Positions 1 to 8,457 of a stretch of DNA of 64,000 nucleotides are shown piece after piece. The stretch spans positions 1 through 64,000 of the forward strand of contig JAOUNS010000006.1 of assembly GCA_029880855.1 (NCBI GenBank), given 5' to 3'. Position 1 is the stretch's first letter. Every line of letters starts with the position of its first letter. The stretch comes from Gammaproteobacteria bacterium (GTDB taxonomy: Bacteria; Pseudomonadota; Gammaproteobacteria; UBA6429; Thiohalophilaceae). The translations under genes and the position numbers were made by a program. The notes under the pieces were generated by a model, which saw nothing but the letters and a program-made list of their open reading frames with translations, had not been told where the DNA came from and searched no databases.

Positions 1-131
1 GAGCCAATCAGTTTCAAACATTAAAACCAGGCATCAGCCTGGTTTTTTTATTGGTGCGGTTGGAATGGCTCTCACCGCCTCGGGGTGGGTAACCTGCTGA
101 TAGAATTTCCAATTGTGTTTGCCCAATTTGC
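1..131 (+). repeat. 131-bp direct repeat, copy 1
   Basis: This block recurs at 162-292 with an offset of 161 bases and four mismatches (positions 18, 57, 59 and 123 of this copy). It carries an intrinsic terminator. It ends in an 8-bp inverted repeat (CAATTTGC at 124-131, GCAAATTG at 138-145) whose second arm is absent from copy 2. The first six bases, GAGCCA, and the GGGAGCCA just before and into copy 2 resemble the 3' end of a tRNA-Asn gene. The block may therefore be the downstream flank of a duplicated and decayed tRNA gene, but no complete tRNA is visible in the window. Confidence 0.85.
25..49 (+). terminator. Intrinsic terminator in repeat copy 1
   Basis: The stem AACCAGGC / GCCTGGTT (25-32 and 37-44) has the loop ATCA and is followed by a T run to position 49. 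The orientation suits a plus-strand transcript entering from outside the left edge of the window. Confidence 0.8.
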
Positions 132-161
132 CGACCCGCAAATTGTCGAGCCCGTCCCTGG

Positions 162-292
162 GAGCCAATCAGTTTCAAGCATTAAAACCAGGCATCAGCC
201 TGGTTTTTTTATTGGTGTGTTTGGAATGGCTCTCACCGCCTCGGGGTGGGTAACCTGCTGATAGAATTTCCAATTGTGTTTGCTCAATTTGC
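162..292 (+). repeat. 131-bp direct repeat, copy 2
   Basis: This is the second copy of the 1-131 block. The bases just before it (146-161) read TCGAGCCC followed by GTCCCTGG and run into GAGCCA. That resembles the T-loop-to-CCA tail of a tRNA, but the 5' side does not pair as a tRNA would. It is therefore at most a remnant. From 293 to 376 I see no gene, repeat or convincing structure. Confidence 0.85.
186..210 (+). terminator. Intrinsic terminator in repeat copy 2
   Basis: The hairpin and T run are identical to those in copy 1, shifted by 161 bases. Two tandem plus-strand terminators therefore face the minus-strand galU end. Confidence 0.8.
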
Positions 293-376
293 AGGACTCC
301 GGGTCTCGAAGGCACACCTGCACAATCAAACGCGGCCCGAGGGTTTTGCCCCGCATTCTGAATCGCAAGTACACAT

Positions 377-400
377 AAAAAAGCCGGGGGACCCCGGCTT
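377..400 (-). terminator. Intrinsic terminator after galU
   Basis: Read on the minus strand, the stem AAGCCGGGG / CCCCGGCTT (arms at 392-400 and 381-389) is followed by a T-rich tract (A run at 377-382 on the plus strand). It lies about 26 bases past the galU stop and is the natural end of the long polysaccharide operon. Confidence 0.85.
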
Positions 401-426
401 TCGTGTTGGAAACTGTTTAACGATAA

Positions 427-1302
427 TCAGGTCAGATCCAGCGTTTTGAGGTAGGCCTTAAAATCCTTGTTTAATTCAGGATGCTGCAAGCCATATTCCA
501 CTGTCGCCTGCAAATAGCCCAGCTTACTTCCGCAATCATATCGTTTGCCCTTGAAGGGATAGGCGTAGACCTCTTCATCCGCCAGCAGGGCGGCAATGGC
601 ATCCGTCAGTTGTATTTCGTTGCCGGCTCCACGTTTGGTCACCTTTAATAATTTAAATATGGTTGGTGTAAGTATGTAACGACCGACCACCGCAAGGTTT
701 GAAGGCGCCTCGGCAGGTTTTGGTTTTTCGACAATCTGCCGTACCTTTGAAATCACACTGCTGTCACCGTCAATTTTAACGATACCGTATTTATCCGTTT
801 CATCTGCTTCAACAGTTTCAACACCGAGAATACTGGCGTGTTTCTTTTCGTACTCATTGACCATCTGCTGCATACAGGGGTTGGCGCCACCATCTATCAG
901 GTCATCAGCCAGAATGACAGCAAAGGGTTCATCGCCAACCACAGGTTCGGCACACAGCACAGCATGCCCCAACCCCAGGGCTTCTGCTTGTCGTATATAG
1001 ATACAAGAGACGTGCTCGGGGATAATTTTGCGCACAATTTCCAGCAACTTGTCTTTACCCTTTGCCTCCAGTTCAGCCTCCAATTCATAGGCTTTGTCAA
1101 AATGATCTGGTATTGAGCGCTTGTTACGCCCAGTGATAAAGATCATCTGATCAATGCCGGCAGCAACCGCTTCTTCCACAGCATACTGAATTAACGGTTT
1201 ATCCACGATGGGAAGCATTTCTTTGGGACTGGCCTTGGTTGCCGGCAAGAAACGGGTCCCCATTCCTGCTACCGGGAAAACTGCTTTGCGTATGGTTTTC
1301 AT
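427..1302 (-). CDS. galU: UTP-glucose-1-phosphate uridylyltransferase
   Basis: GalU makes UDP-glucose from UTP and glucose-1-phosphate in the cytoplasm, the entry point to UDP-glucuronate and many glucosylated glycans. The 291-residue protein has the usual family length. The N-terminal nucleotide-binding motif GMGTRFLP (13-20) is followed by K23 and K27 of the conserved TKASPK. The LADD metal-site motif is at 131-134 and VEKPKP at 191-196. The ATG follows the ugd stop by two bases, so the pair is probably translationally coupled. It is the last gene of the cluster, with a strong terminator behind it. GalU supplies the substrate for the Ugd encoded just upstream. Confidence 0.97.
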   Translation of the reverse strand: MKTIRKAVFPVAGMGTRFLPATKASPKEMLPIVDKPLIQYAVEEAVAAGIDQMIFITGRNKRSIPDHFDKAYELEAELEAKGKDKLLEIVRKIIPEHVSCIYIRQAEALGLGHAVLCAEPVVGDEPFAVILADDLIDGGANPCMQQMVNEYEKKHASILGVETVEADETDKYGIVKIDGDSSVISKVRQIVEKPKPAEAPSNLAVVGRYILTPTIFKLLKVTKRGAGNEIQLTDAIAALLADEEVYAYPFKGKRYDCGSKLGYLQATVEYGLQHPELNKDFKAYLKTLDLT

Positions 1303-1304
1303 GA

Positions 1305-2636
1305 TTATTGTCTTTTGTCACGTCCAATTGAATAATAGGTAAACCCGAGTTCTGTCATCATGTCGGGATCAAAAATATTTCTGCCATCGAAAATTACGGG
1401 TTCCGCCAGATTGGCTTTGATCTTATCAAAGTCCGGACTGCGAAATACATTCCATTCAGTGACAATAACGAGCGCATCAGCATCCTGTAACGTCTCATCC
1501 TGGCTCGTGCAGAGTTTGAGTTTTGGATCGTCACCATAAATACGGTGGGTTTCTTCCATCGCCTTGGGATCAAAAGCTTGCACCTTTGCTCCTGCCTGCC
1601 ATAACATTTCCATCAGTACCCGGCTGGGTGCTTCGCGCATATCATCAGTCTTGGGTTTGAAAGACAGTCCCCACAGAGCAATAGTTTTACCATTCAACTT
1701 ACCATTGTAATGTGTACTGATTTTATTGAACAGCACCTGCTTCTGGCGTGAATTGACATTCTCGACACTGTGCAACAATTCAGGTGTATAGCCATATTGC
1801 TCTGCTGTTCTACCCAGTGCGTTTACATCTTTGGGGAAACAGGAACCACCATAGCCTGCGCCGGGATAAATAAAGTGATAACCAATACGCGGGTCAGAAC
1901 CAATACCGACACGTACCATTTCGATATCCGCTCCTGACAATTCTGCAATATTCGATAATTCATTCATAAAACTGATCTTTGTCGCCAACATCGCATTGGC
2001 TGCATATTTTGTCAGTTCGGCAGAACGCACATCCATGACGATAACACGATTATGGTTGCGATTAAATGGTGCATATAATGCTTTAAGAAGTTCAGAGGTA
2101 CGGATATTATCAGTACCAATGATAATGCGGTCTGGTTTCATAAAATCGTCAATAGCCGCGCCTTCTTTAAGAAACTCGGGATTTGATACCACATCAAAAT
2201 CCACTTTGACGTTTCGCTTTTCTATCGCTTCAGAAATGGCAGTATGCACCCGATCCGCAGTACCAATCGGGACAGTAGATTTATTTACGACAATTCTATA
2301 ATCACAGATATGTTCACCAATACTGGATGCCACAGCAAGAACATATTGGAGATCTGCGGATCCATCTTCATCAGGAGGCGTACCGACAGCAATAAACTGG
2401 AATAAACCGTGACTTACGCCATCACTGATGTTTGTAGTAAATTTAAGCCGCTCTGCTTGCAAATTTTTTTTTACTAATTCATCAAGACCTGGCTCGTATA
2501 TTGGGACACTACCTGAATTAAGCAAATTTATTTTCGCCGCATCAATGTCCACACATATTACATCGTTACCGACGTCCGCCAAACAGACTCCAGTAACCAG
2601 GCCTACGTAACCAGAACCGAAAATAGTTATTTTCAT
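1305..2636 (-). CDS. ugd: UDP-glucose 6-dehydrogenase
   Basis: This enzyme oxidises UDP-glucose to UDP-glucuronate with two NAD+. The 443-residue protein opens with the Rossmann motif GSGYVG (7-12). The conserved K210 (in ELTKYAANA) and the catalytic C266 in GGSCFPKD are both present. UDP-glucuronate could be a direct precursor for an acidic residue of the polymer, which would suit the heparinase-family gene in the same locus. The coding strand has a run of nine A around codons 55-58 (2464-2472), a possible slippage site in an A+T-rich region. The next gene, galU, starts two bases after the stop. Confidence 0.96.
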   Translation of the reverse strand: MKITIFGSGYVGLVTGVCLADVGNDVICVDIDAAKINLLNSGSVPIYEPGLDELVKKNLQAERLKFTTNISDGVSHGLFQFIAVGTPPDEDGSADLQYVLAVASSIGEHICDYRIVVNKSTVPIGTADRVHTAISEAIEKRNVKVDFDVVSNPEFLKEGAAIDDFMKPDRIIIGTDNIRTSELLKALYAPFNRNHNRVIVMDVRSAELTKYAANAMLATKISFMNELSNIAELSGADIEMVRVGIGSDPRIGYHFIYPGAGYGGSCFPKDVNALGRTAEQYGYTPELLHSVENVNSRQKQVLFNKISTHYNGKLNGKTIALWGLSFKPKTDDMREAPSRVLMEMLWQAGAKVQAFDPKAMEETHRIYGDDPKLKLCTSQDETLQDADALVIVTEWNVFRSPDFDKIKANLAEPVIFDGRNIFDPDMMTELGFTYYSIGRDKRQ

Positions 2637-2704
2637 TCGCTACTCAACGTTAAATAATTAAATTGTATAGTCCGGTATTAAGTTATATAAATGTTAATGG
2701 TTTC

Positions 2705-4681
2705 TCAATGAAGTGGCTTGCTTTTGTTATCTTTGATTGGCAACTCTGTTGCAACATCAACACTTTCTGATGGATACATTTCATTTTGTTTTAGCTGAGT
2801 ATATCTCTGCCAAACAGGATCAATAACCTGTTTTTCTGGCTTATATTCGATAACAGCGTCCTTTAGAATATTCACAACATTTAACGCATCAAATTTTTTG
2901 CAGTATTCTTCCAGCATAGATAAATATTTGATTACAACATCATAAGGTAGTTCATTTTCTTCAGCTCGCATAATCTTTGGATGATCTGTGCCAAGCGCAT
3001 TATCACCAATCAGTAATTCTTCATACAGCTTTTCACCTGGTCGCAAACCGGTATATTTTATTTGTATGCCATTCCCTGAACTTCCATCACCTTGAACTTT
3101 GTAACCGCTTAGATGAATCATACTTTTGGCCAAATCAACAATTTTAACCGGTTCACCCATATCAAGGACAAACACATCACCTCCTTCACCCATTGTAGAT
3201 GCCTGTAAAACAAGCTGTGATGCTTCAGAAATTGTCATAAAATATCTTGTAATTTCAGGGTGTGTTACAGTTACCGGGCCACCTTGACGTATTTGTTCAC
3301 GGAAAAGTGGAACAACGGAACCAGACGATCCAAGGACATTTCCAAATCTTACCATGGAAAATACCGGTTTATTATGTTTTCTGGAATAAGATTGCAGAAC
3401 CAGTTCAGCCATTCTTTTACTGGCACCCATGACATTCGTTGGTCTAACTGCCTTGTCAGTTGATATCAGGATAAATTTTTCCACGCCTTTTTCAGCTGCT
3501 GCTTGTGCACATCGCCATGTCCCAATAATATTGTTCCATACTCCTTCGATTGGGTTACTTTCTACAAGAGGCACATGTTTATATGCCGCAGCATGATATA
3601 TAACTTGAATATCAAAAGAATCAAGAATTGTTTTAACTTTATCCTGATTTGTGATTGAACCAAGTATAGGTATTATACTAACTTGCTCTTCTGACAGATG
3701 GCTTCTCAACTCTGAATCAATCTTATATAACGCATATTCACTCAACTCAAACAAGACTAGTCTTTTAGGTCTAAAGTGAATAATCTGTCTACACAACTCT
3801 GAGCCAATTGATCCACCCGCGCCACTAACCATAATTGATTTACCACGAATACTGCTATTAAGCAACGACTCTCTAGGGTAAACAACATCTCTACCAAGTA
3901 GATCCTCAATTTTAATTTCAGTAATATCTGCCACGTTTGCCTTTCCAGACAATAGTTCGACAATACCAGGGACTGTTTTAACATGCACTGGATAAGGCTC
4001 AAGTTTTTCCAATATCTCATGTCTTCTTTTATGTGTTACTGATGGTAAAGCAAGGAGAACATCCTTGGCGTTATACTTATGTATAATTTTCTGGAGAGAG
4101 TTTGGCGAATGGACTTTGACTCCATGAATTTCACTACCATGTAATTCAGTGTTATCATCAAGAAAAGCTACAGGTTTGTATTCACCCCCAATTTGAAGTA
4201 TTTTAGCAATTTCTGCTCCTGTAGTACCTGCTCCATATATCACAACAGATTCAACATTATCCGTTAACTCACGGGATTGTATTAAACCTCTTAAAAAGAA
4301 TCTGCTTCCGCCAATAAGTAAAAAACTTATTCCCCAAAAGATAATAAATACAGATCTTGGTACTCCTTTTATTTGGAACAATATGACAAACATTGCAAAA
4401 ATAAATGTCAGCAGGGTATTGGCCTTCGCTATTTCCATAATAGCTTTTTGACCAATATAACGAATCACCGCACGATAGAGACCAAACCGTATAAAAATAG
4501 GAATTGCAATGATTGGCGGTAGAAATAATAACCAGACATTATTGTTCAACAAATTTGGCCACCAGCCACCAAGCCGTATTGCATACGCGAGCCATAACGA
4601 AATAGATAGAATGACAATATCAATACCAAGCAACAAAATTCGCTTATGATTTTTTGATAAATTCAGTAATTTGATCAACAT
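2705..4681 (-). CDS. pglF: Membrane UDP-GlcNAc 4,6-dehydratase, PglF/WbpM type
   Basis: The 658-residue protein has about four N-terminal membrane segments (roughly 15-130), a first nucleotide-binding region (VVIYGAGTTG, about 146-155) and a C-terminal SDR dehydratase domain with GAGGSIGSE (287-295). The STDKAV motif is at 407-412. M418 takes the place of the usual SDR tyrosine before K422, as in the WbpM/PglF group. That family converts UDP-GlcNAc to the 4-keto-6-deoxy sugar at the inner membrane. The PglE-, PglD- and PglC-like genes upstream suggest the product goes to UDP-diNAc-bacillosamine. It could instead feed QuiNAc or FucNAc routes, but no matching reductase was recognised. Confidence 0.9.
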   Translation of the reverse strand: MLIKLLNLSKNHKRILLLGIDIVILSISLWLAYAIRLGGWWPNLLNNNVWLLFLPPIIAIPIFIRFGLYRAVIRYIGQKAIMEIAKANTLLTFIFAMFVILFQIKGVPRSVFIIFWGISFLLIGGSRFFLRGLIQSRELTDNVESVVIYGAGTTGAEIAKILQIGGEYKPVAFLDDNTELHGSEIHGVKVHSPNSLQKIIHKYNAKDVLLALPSVTHKRRHEILEKLEPYPVHVKTVPGIVELLSGKANVADITEIKIEDLLGRDVVYPRESLLNSSIRGKSIMVSGAGGSIGSELCRQIIHFRPKRLVLFELSEYALYKIDSELRSHLSEEQVSIIPILGSITNQDKVKTILDSFDIQVIYHAAAYKHVPLVESNPIEGVWNNIIGTWRCAQAAAEKGVEKFILISTDKAVRPTNVMGASKRMAELVLQSYSRKHNKPVFSMVRFGNVLGSSGSVVPLFREQIRQGGPVTVTHPEITRYFMTISEASQLVLQASTMGEGGDVFVLDMGEPVKIVDLAKSMIHLSGYKVQGDGSSGNGIQIKYTGLRPGEKLYEELLIGDNALGTDHPKIMRAEENELPYDVVIKYLSMLEEYCKKFDALNVVNILKDAVIEYKPEKQVIDPVWQRYTQLKQNEMYPSESVDVATELPIKDNKSKPLH

Positions 4682-4827
4682 CCAAGTTTTCTCAACAAGT
4701 TTGCATATTGTTTCATATAGGTATTAATAGAATGGTTTATTTTTATTGAATTTTCAATTATCTGGCAAATTTTTATCTATATATTATTATTTGTGTGGTT
4801 ATAGTAAAATTATGTTATCTGATGGAT

Positions 4828-6015
4828 TCATTTCTTTTCCTCTCTGCTTGCAAGTCCGGCTACATGTTCAATCATATTTACTGTTTTATCGATTTCTTCA
4901 GTCGTCAGTGTCGGATGAACTAAAAACATGAGAGATACTTCTCCCAACTGTTGTGCATTCGTCAGAGGCTTATCAGGCCTGATAGCCAGACCATCGAAGG
5001 CATGCTCCAGATATACTTCGGAACAGGTTCCAGAATAGCAAGGTACACCCAAGGAATTGAATTCGTGAATAATTCGGTCGCGAGACCAGTCTTTGGCCAA
5101 TGCTTCAGGCTGTATAAATAAATAACATCTATACCATGCATGCTCGATATGTTTAGGGATTACCGGTACTCGAAAGAGTGCATATTGCCGGGCACACTGA
5201 TAAATTTTTTCAGCATGTAATTTTCTTTTCTTGTGCCACTCAGGCATCTTTCTGAGCTGTATTCGACCAATTGCTGCTTGCATTTCAGTCATTCGCATAT
5301 TTGTGCCAAATGACTGATGCAGCCAGCGAAAACCGGCGGGATGCTCCTGATGATAGACGGCTTGATAACTTTTTCCATGGTCTTTGTATGCCCATGCGCG
5401 GGACCATACATCTTCATCATTTAATGTTAACATACCACCTTCACCACCGGTGGTGATAATTTTATCCTGACAAAATGACCATGCTCCGGCATTGCCCATA
5501 CTTCCGACTGATGCTCCCCTGTATAAAGCACCGTGTGCCTGGGCGCAGTCCTCAATAATATACAGGTTATGCTCATCAGCCAATGCCTGTATTTCATCCA
5601 TTTCACATGGCCAGCCTGCCAAGTGTACACATATAATTGCCTTTGTTTTATTTGTGATAACCGGCTCGATAGTCAAAGCTGTAATATTTTGTGAATCAAG
5701 ATCGACATCAGCAAATATCGGTTTCGCTCCAACAGAAATTATACAACTGACAGAAGCAATAAATGTTCTTGGTGTTACAATTACTTCATCACCAGGACCA
5801 ATATTTAATGACTTTAACGCCAATTCCAGTGCAACAGTTCCGTTTGCCAGTGCTATGGCATATTTTGTACCTGCCCAGTTCGCATATTCATCCTCAAACT
5901 TTCGCGCCTCTGTTCCCGTCCAGTAATTCACCTTGTTTGAAAGTAGAATATTGGAAACGGCGTCAGCTTCTTCCTGAGTAAAACTGGGCCATGGAGAAAA
6001 GTCTGTATTCAACAT
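4828..6015 (-). CDS. pglE: DegT/DnrJ/EryC1 sugar aminotransferase, PglE-like
   Basis: This is a PLP-dependent aminotransferase of nucleotide-4-keto sugars, 395 residues long. The predicted Schiff-base lysine is K185 in SFCQDK, followed by TTGGEGGM. The family motif EDCAQAHG (155-162) is also present. It lies between a PglD-like acetyltransferase gene (one-base gap) and the PglF-like dehydratase gene. It therefore most likely aminates C4 of the dehydratase product to give a UDP-4-amino sugar. The 146-base A+T-rich gap between this gene and the dehydratase gene shows no structure I can support. Confidence 0.88.
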   Translation of the reverse strand: MLNTDFSPWPSFTQEEADAVSNILLSNKVNYWTGTEARKFEDEYANWAGTKYAIALANGTVALELALKSLNIGPGDEVIVTPRTFIASVSCIISVGAKPIFADVDLDSQNITALTIEPVITNKTKAIICVHLAGWPCEMDEIQALADEHNLYIIEDCAQAHGALYRGASVGSMGNAGAWSFCQDKIITTGGEGGMLTLNDEDVWSRAWAYKDHGKSYQAVYHQEHPAGFRWLHQSFGTNMRMTEMQAAIGRIQLRKMPEWHKKRKLHAEKIYQCARQYALFRVPVIPKHIEHAWYRCYLFIQPEALAKDWSRDRIIHEFNSLGVPCYSGTCSEVYLEHAFDGLAIRPDKPLTNAQQLGEVSLMFLVHPTLTTEEIDKTVNMIEHVAGLASREEKK

Positions 6016-6016
6016 A

Positions 6017-6643
6017 TTATCTATCTATATTCTTTGCAGGATTTCCAATAACAGTTATACTATCTTGAATATCATTTACTACTACCGCACCCGCGCCAAC
6101 AATTACTTCACTGCCTATTGTAATATTTTGTTTTATAGCAGCACCGATTCCGATCCAACTGCGCCTTCCAATCTTTACATTTCCTGCAAGGTTGGAACCT
6201 GGGCATATATGCACGCCATCATCAATATTACAATCATGATCTACTGTCGCCGCCGTATTAATAATGCAGGCGTAACCGATTCCAACATCAACATTGACAA
6301 CCGCCTTTGCTGACACTACACATCCAGCCATGAGTGTTGCGAACATACTTATCTCTGCCGTCGGATGAATCAAGGATACCAAAGGAGCATTTAAATTAAT
6401 TAGATTATGAATAATATTCAACCTAAGTTGATTGTCTCCCAATGCAACCACAACACCATCATAATTCTGAATAGACGAATAAAATGAGTCTTCATTGCCA
6501 ACAATATCCCAATGGCCATTGATTTTCCTGTCCGGCCATGAATTATCGAACATATTTATCTGTTCCCATTCACTTGTTGCTACTGCAATATCTGCAACCA
6601 CTTTTGCATGACCGCCTGCTCCATATATAGCGAGCCGTTTCAT
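6017..6643 (-). CDS. pglD: Sugar O/N-acetyltransferase, PglD/NeuD family
   Basis: The 208-residue protein combines an N-terminal Rossmann-like nucleotide-sugar domain (YGAGGHAK, 7-14) with a C-terminal left-handed beta-helix of hexapeptide repeats (about 100-200). H136 in TVDHD corresponds to the catalytic histidine of PglD. It probably acetylates the 4-amino group made by the neighbouring aminotransferase, using acetyl-CoA. Its start overlaps the end of the PglC-like gene by four bases (ATGA), so the two are translationally coupled. A NeuD-type role on a sialic-like sugar is possible, but the context favours PglD. Confidence 0.86.
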   Translation of the reverse strand: MKRLAIYGAGGHAKVVADIAVATSEWEQINMFDNSWPDRKINGHWDIVGNEDSFYSSIQNYDGVVVALGDNQLRLNIIHNLINLNAPLVSLIHPTAEISMFATLMAGCVVSAKAVVNVDVGIGYACIINTAATVDHDCNIDDGVHICPGSNLAGNVKIGRRSWIGIGAAIKQNITIGSEVIVGAGAVVVNDIQDSITVIGNPAKNIDR

Positions 6644-7233
6644 TCTTTACTACCTGTGAATTTTTCTGCAGAGATACCGGAACTGTCTGTGATACCATTC
6701 ATGGAAAACACCTTATACAAAGTAATGAATAATATTTTCAAATCCAAAAGTAATGTTTGGTTTTCAACATACCAGATGTCCAGCTTGAATTTTTCTTCCC
6801 AGGAAATATTATTTCGTCCATTTACCTGTGCCCAGCCTGTTATACCGGGTCTAACATCATGCCGTCTAAGCTGTTCCGTTGAGTAGAGCGGTATATACTC
6901 AATCAAAAGCGGTCTTGGTCCAACCAAACTCATTTCTCCTTTTAGGACGTTCCATAATTCCGGCAATTCATCCAGACTTGTTGCTCGTAAAAATCTCCCA
7001 AAACGTGTTAAACGTTCCGCATCCGGAAGCAAGCGTCCTTCTGCGTCTCGCTTGTTTGTCATGGTTCGGAATTTAATCATTTTGAAAACCTTGCCGCATT
7101 TTCCCGGTCTTTCCTGCGCAAAAAAAACCGGGCTGCCATGCAACACTCTCACCAAAATTGAAACAATAAAAAAAACAGGAACAAATATTATCAAAAGAAA
7201 AAAAGATGCCGTTATATCAAAAAGTCTTTTCAT
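6640..7233 (-). CDS. pglC: Initiating phosphoglycosyltransferase, PglC-like
   Basis: This is a small monotopic phosphoglycosyltransferase of 197 residues. It has one N-terminal re-entrant hydrophobic helix (about 5-30), a basic motif KMIKFRTM (51-58) and the catalytic Asp-Glu dyad D88-E89 in SLDELPE. VGPRPLL and RPGITGWAQVNGR are also present. Enzymes of this size transfer a sugar phosphate from a UDP-sugar to undecaprenyl phosphate on the cytoplasmic face. With PglD, PglE and PglF homologues beside it, UDP-diNAc-bacillosamine is the likely donor. No other initiating transferase was found in the window, so this enzyme probably starts the repeat unit. Confidence 0.9.
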   Translation of the reverse strand: MKRLFDITASFFLLIIFVPVFFIVSILVRVLHGSPVFFAQERPGKCGKVFKMIKFRTMTNKRDAEGRLLPDAERLTRFGRFLRATSLDELPELWNVLKGEMSLVGPRPLLIEYIPLYSTEQLRRHDVRPGITGWAQVNGRNNISWEEKFKLDIWYVENQTLLLDLKILFITLYKVFSMNGITDSSGISAEKFTGSKE

Positions 7234-7236
7234 TTT

Positions 7237-8454
7237 TTACAGCACAGCCTTTTCAAGAACATCAACAAATGATGCTGACAATTTTTGTCGATCAAATTTT
7301 TCAAGCGCCAGCTTTCTACTATTTTCGCCCATTTTTATATTGGCTGATTTATTATTTGACATTGTTATTAATGCATCCGCAAATAGTGCTGGATTATCCG
7401 GCGGAACTACTACTCCACAACTATATTCCTGTATCAAATCGGCGACCCAACCAGGGTAGTTATTCAAAACAGGAATCCCGGATGCAATATAATCAAAAAA
7501 CTTATTCGGCGATGTTCCATAATAAAAAGCAGGCACATTTGCCAATAACATCAAGCCCAAATCTGCCGAACGTAACAAACCAGACAGTTTTGTTTTTGGC
7601 ACCGGGTCATGAAAAACGCAATTAGTTAAACCTTCCATATCTGCGCGCGCAACAAGATTTTTTTTTAATTTTCCTTCACCAATCAAAACCAACTTTATAT
7701 TATTTGCGTTTCTTTTTTTCAGCTCAATCGCCACATCAAGTAAAGCATTCAGACCATTTGCAATACCATGCGCCCCGGTAAAAACTGCCATGAAGTCTTC
7801 ATCGGTTACAGTATCCGGGCGCCAAAGATTGCTATCTCCGCTAAACAGATCAATGTCGCAGCCATTGGGAATCATATACACATCATTTTTCGAAATGTTC
7901 CTGTCTATGATTCCTTGCACGATCCCAGGCGCCAGTCCGATATTGTATTTTGCACTATGATAGGACAACCATTCCAGTATTGACATCATTGATAGTATTA
8001 TTGGATTGGTAATAACGCCCATTGCCCTGGGTAATTCCGGCCACAGATCCCTTACTTCAAAAACAAACTTTTTTCTGCGAAAGAATGCCGCGACTATACC
8101 CGGCAAACCTGCGGTTAATGGTGTTGAAGTAGCAAAAATCAAATCATAATCTTCGCTCATCGCAATCTTAATGCTGCGCATGGCAAATTTTAAGAATGTA
8201 ATGGTTCTGCGAATGAATCTGTCGTTATTGGAATAAGGCAATTCCAGTTCGATCACTTCAATTTTATCGACATTGCCTTTTCTAATCCCTTTACTGAATT
8301 TTGCCGTTAGACCGGTCTTGCCAACTCCGTATGACCCACAAACCATAGTAACATTATGGCCACGTTCAATTAGCTTACGCGCCATCTCATATGATCTTGT
8401 CCCTGTAGATCCCTGTGGTGTTGAAAAGTGTTGGTGAAAATATAAAACTTTCAT
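7237..8454 (-). CDS. Glycosyltransferase family 4, WbuB-like
   Basis: This GT-B glycosyltransferase of 405 residues has an N-terminal acceptor domain typical of the WbuB group (FHQHFSTPQGSTGTRSYEMA, from about residue 6). Its C-terminal donor site includes TSPNKFFDYIASGIPV. It lies three bases before the PglC-like gene. In related clusters this type adds the second sugar onto the lipid-linked first sugar. The donor cannot be told from sequence alone. The coding strand carries a run of nine A near 7658-7666. Confidence 0.85.
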   Translation of the reverse strand: MKVLYFHQHFSTPQGSTGTRSYEMARKLIERGHNVTMVCGSYGVGKTGLTAKFSKGIRKGNVDKIEVIELELPYSNNDRFIRRTITFLKFAMRSIKIAMSEDYDLIFATSTPLTAGLPGIVAAFFRRKKFVFEVRDLWPELPRAMGVITNPIILSMMSILEWLSYHSAKYNIGLAPGIVQGIIDRNISKNDVYMIPNGCDIDLFSGDSNLWRPDTVTDEDFMAVFTGAHGIANGLNALLDVAIELKKRNANNIKLVLIGEGKLKKNLVARADMEGLTNCVFHDPVPKTKLSGLLRSADLGLMLLANVPAFYYGTSPNKFFDYIASGIPVLNNYPGWVADLIQEYSCGVVVPPDNPALFADALITMSNNKSANIKMGENSRKLALEKFDRQKLSASFVDVLEKAVL

Positions 8455-8457
8455 ACT

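Noticed and set aside
2464-2472. A9 run in ugd as a programmed frameshift
   Set aside because: Several genes of the A+T-rich block have similar runs, and the frame is intact without shifting.
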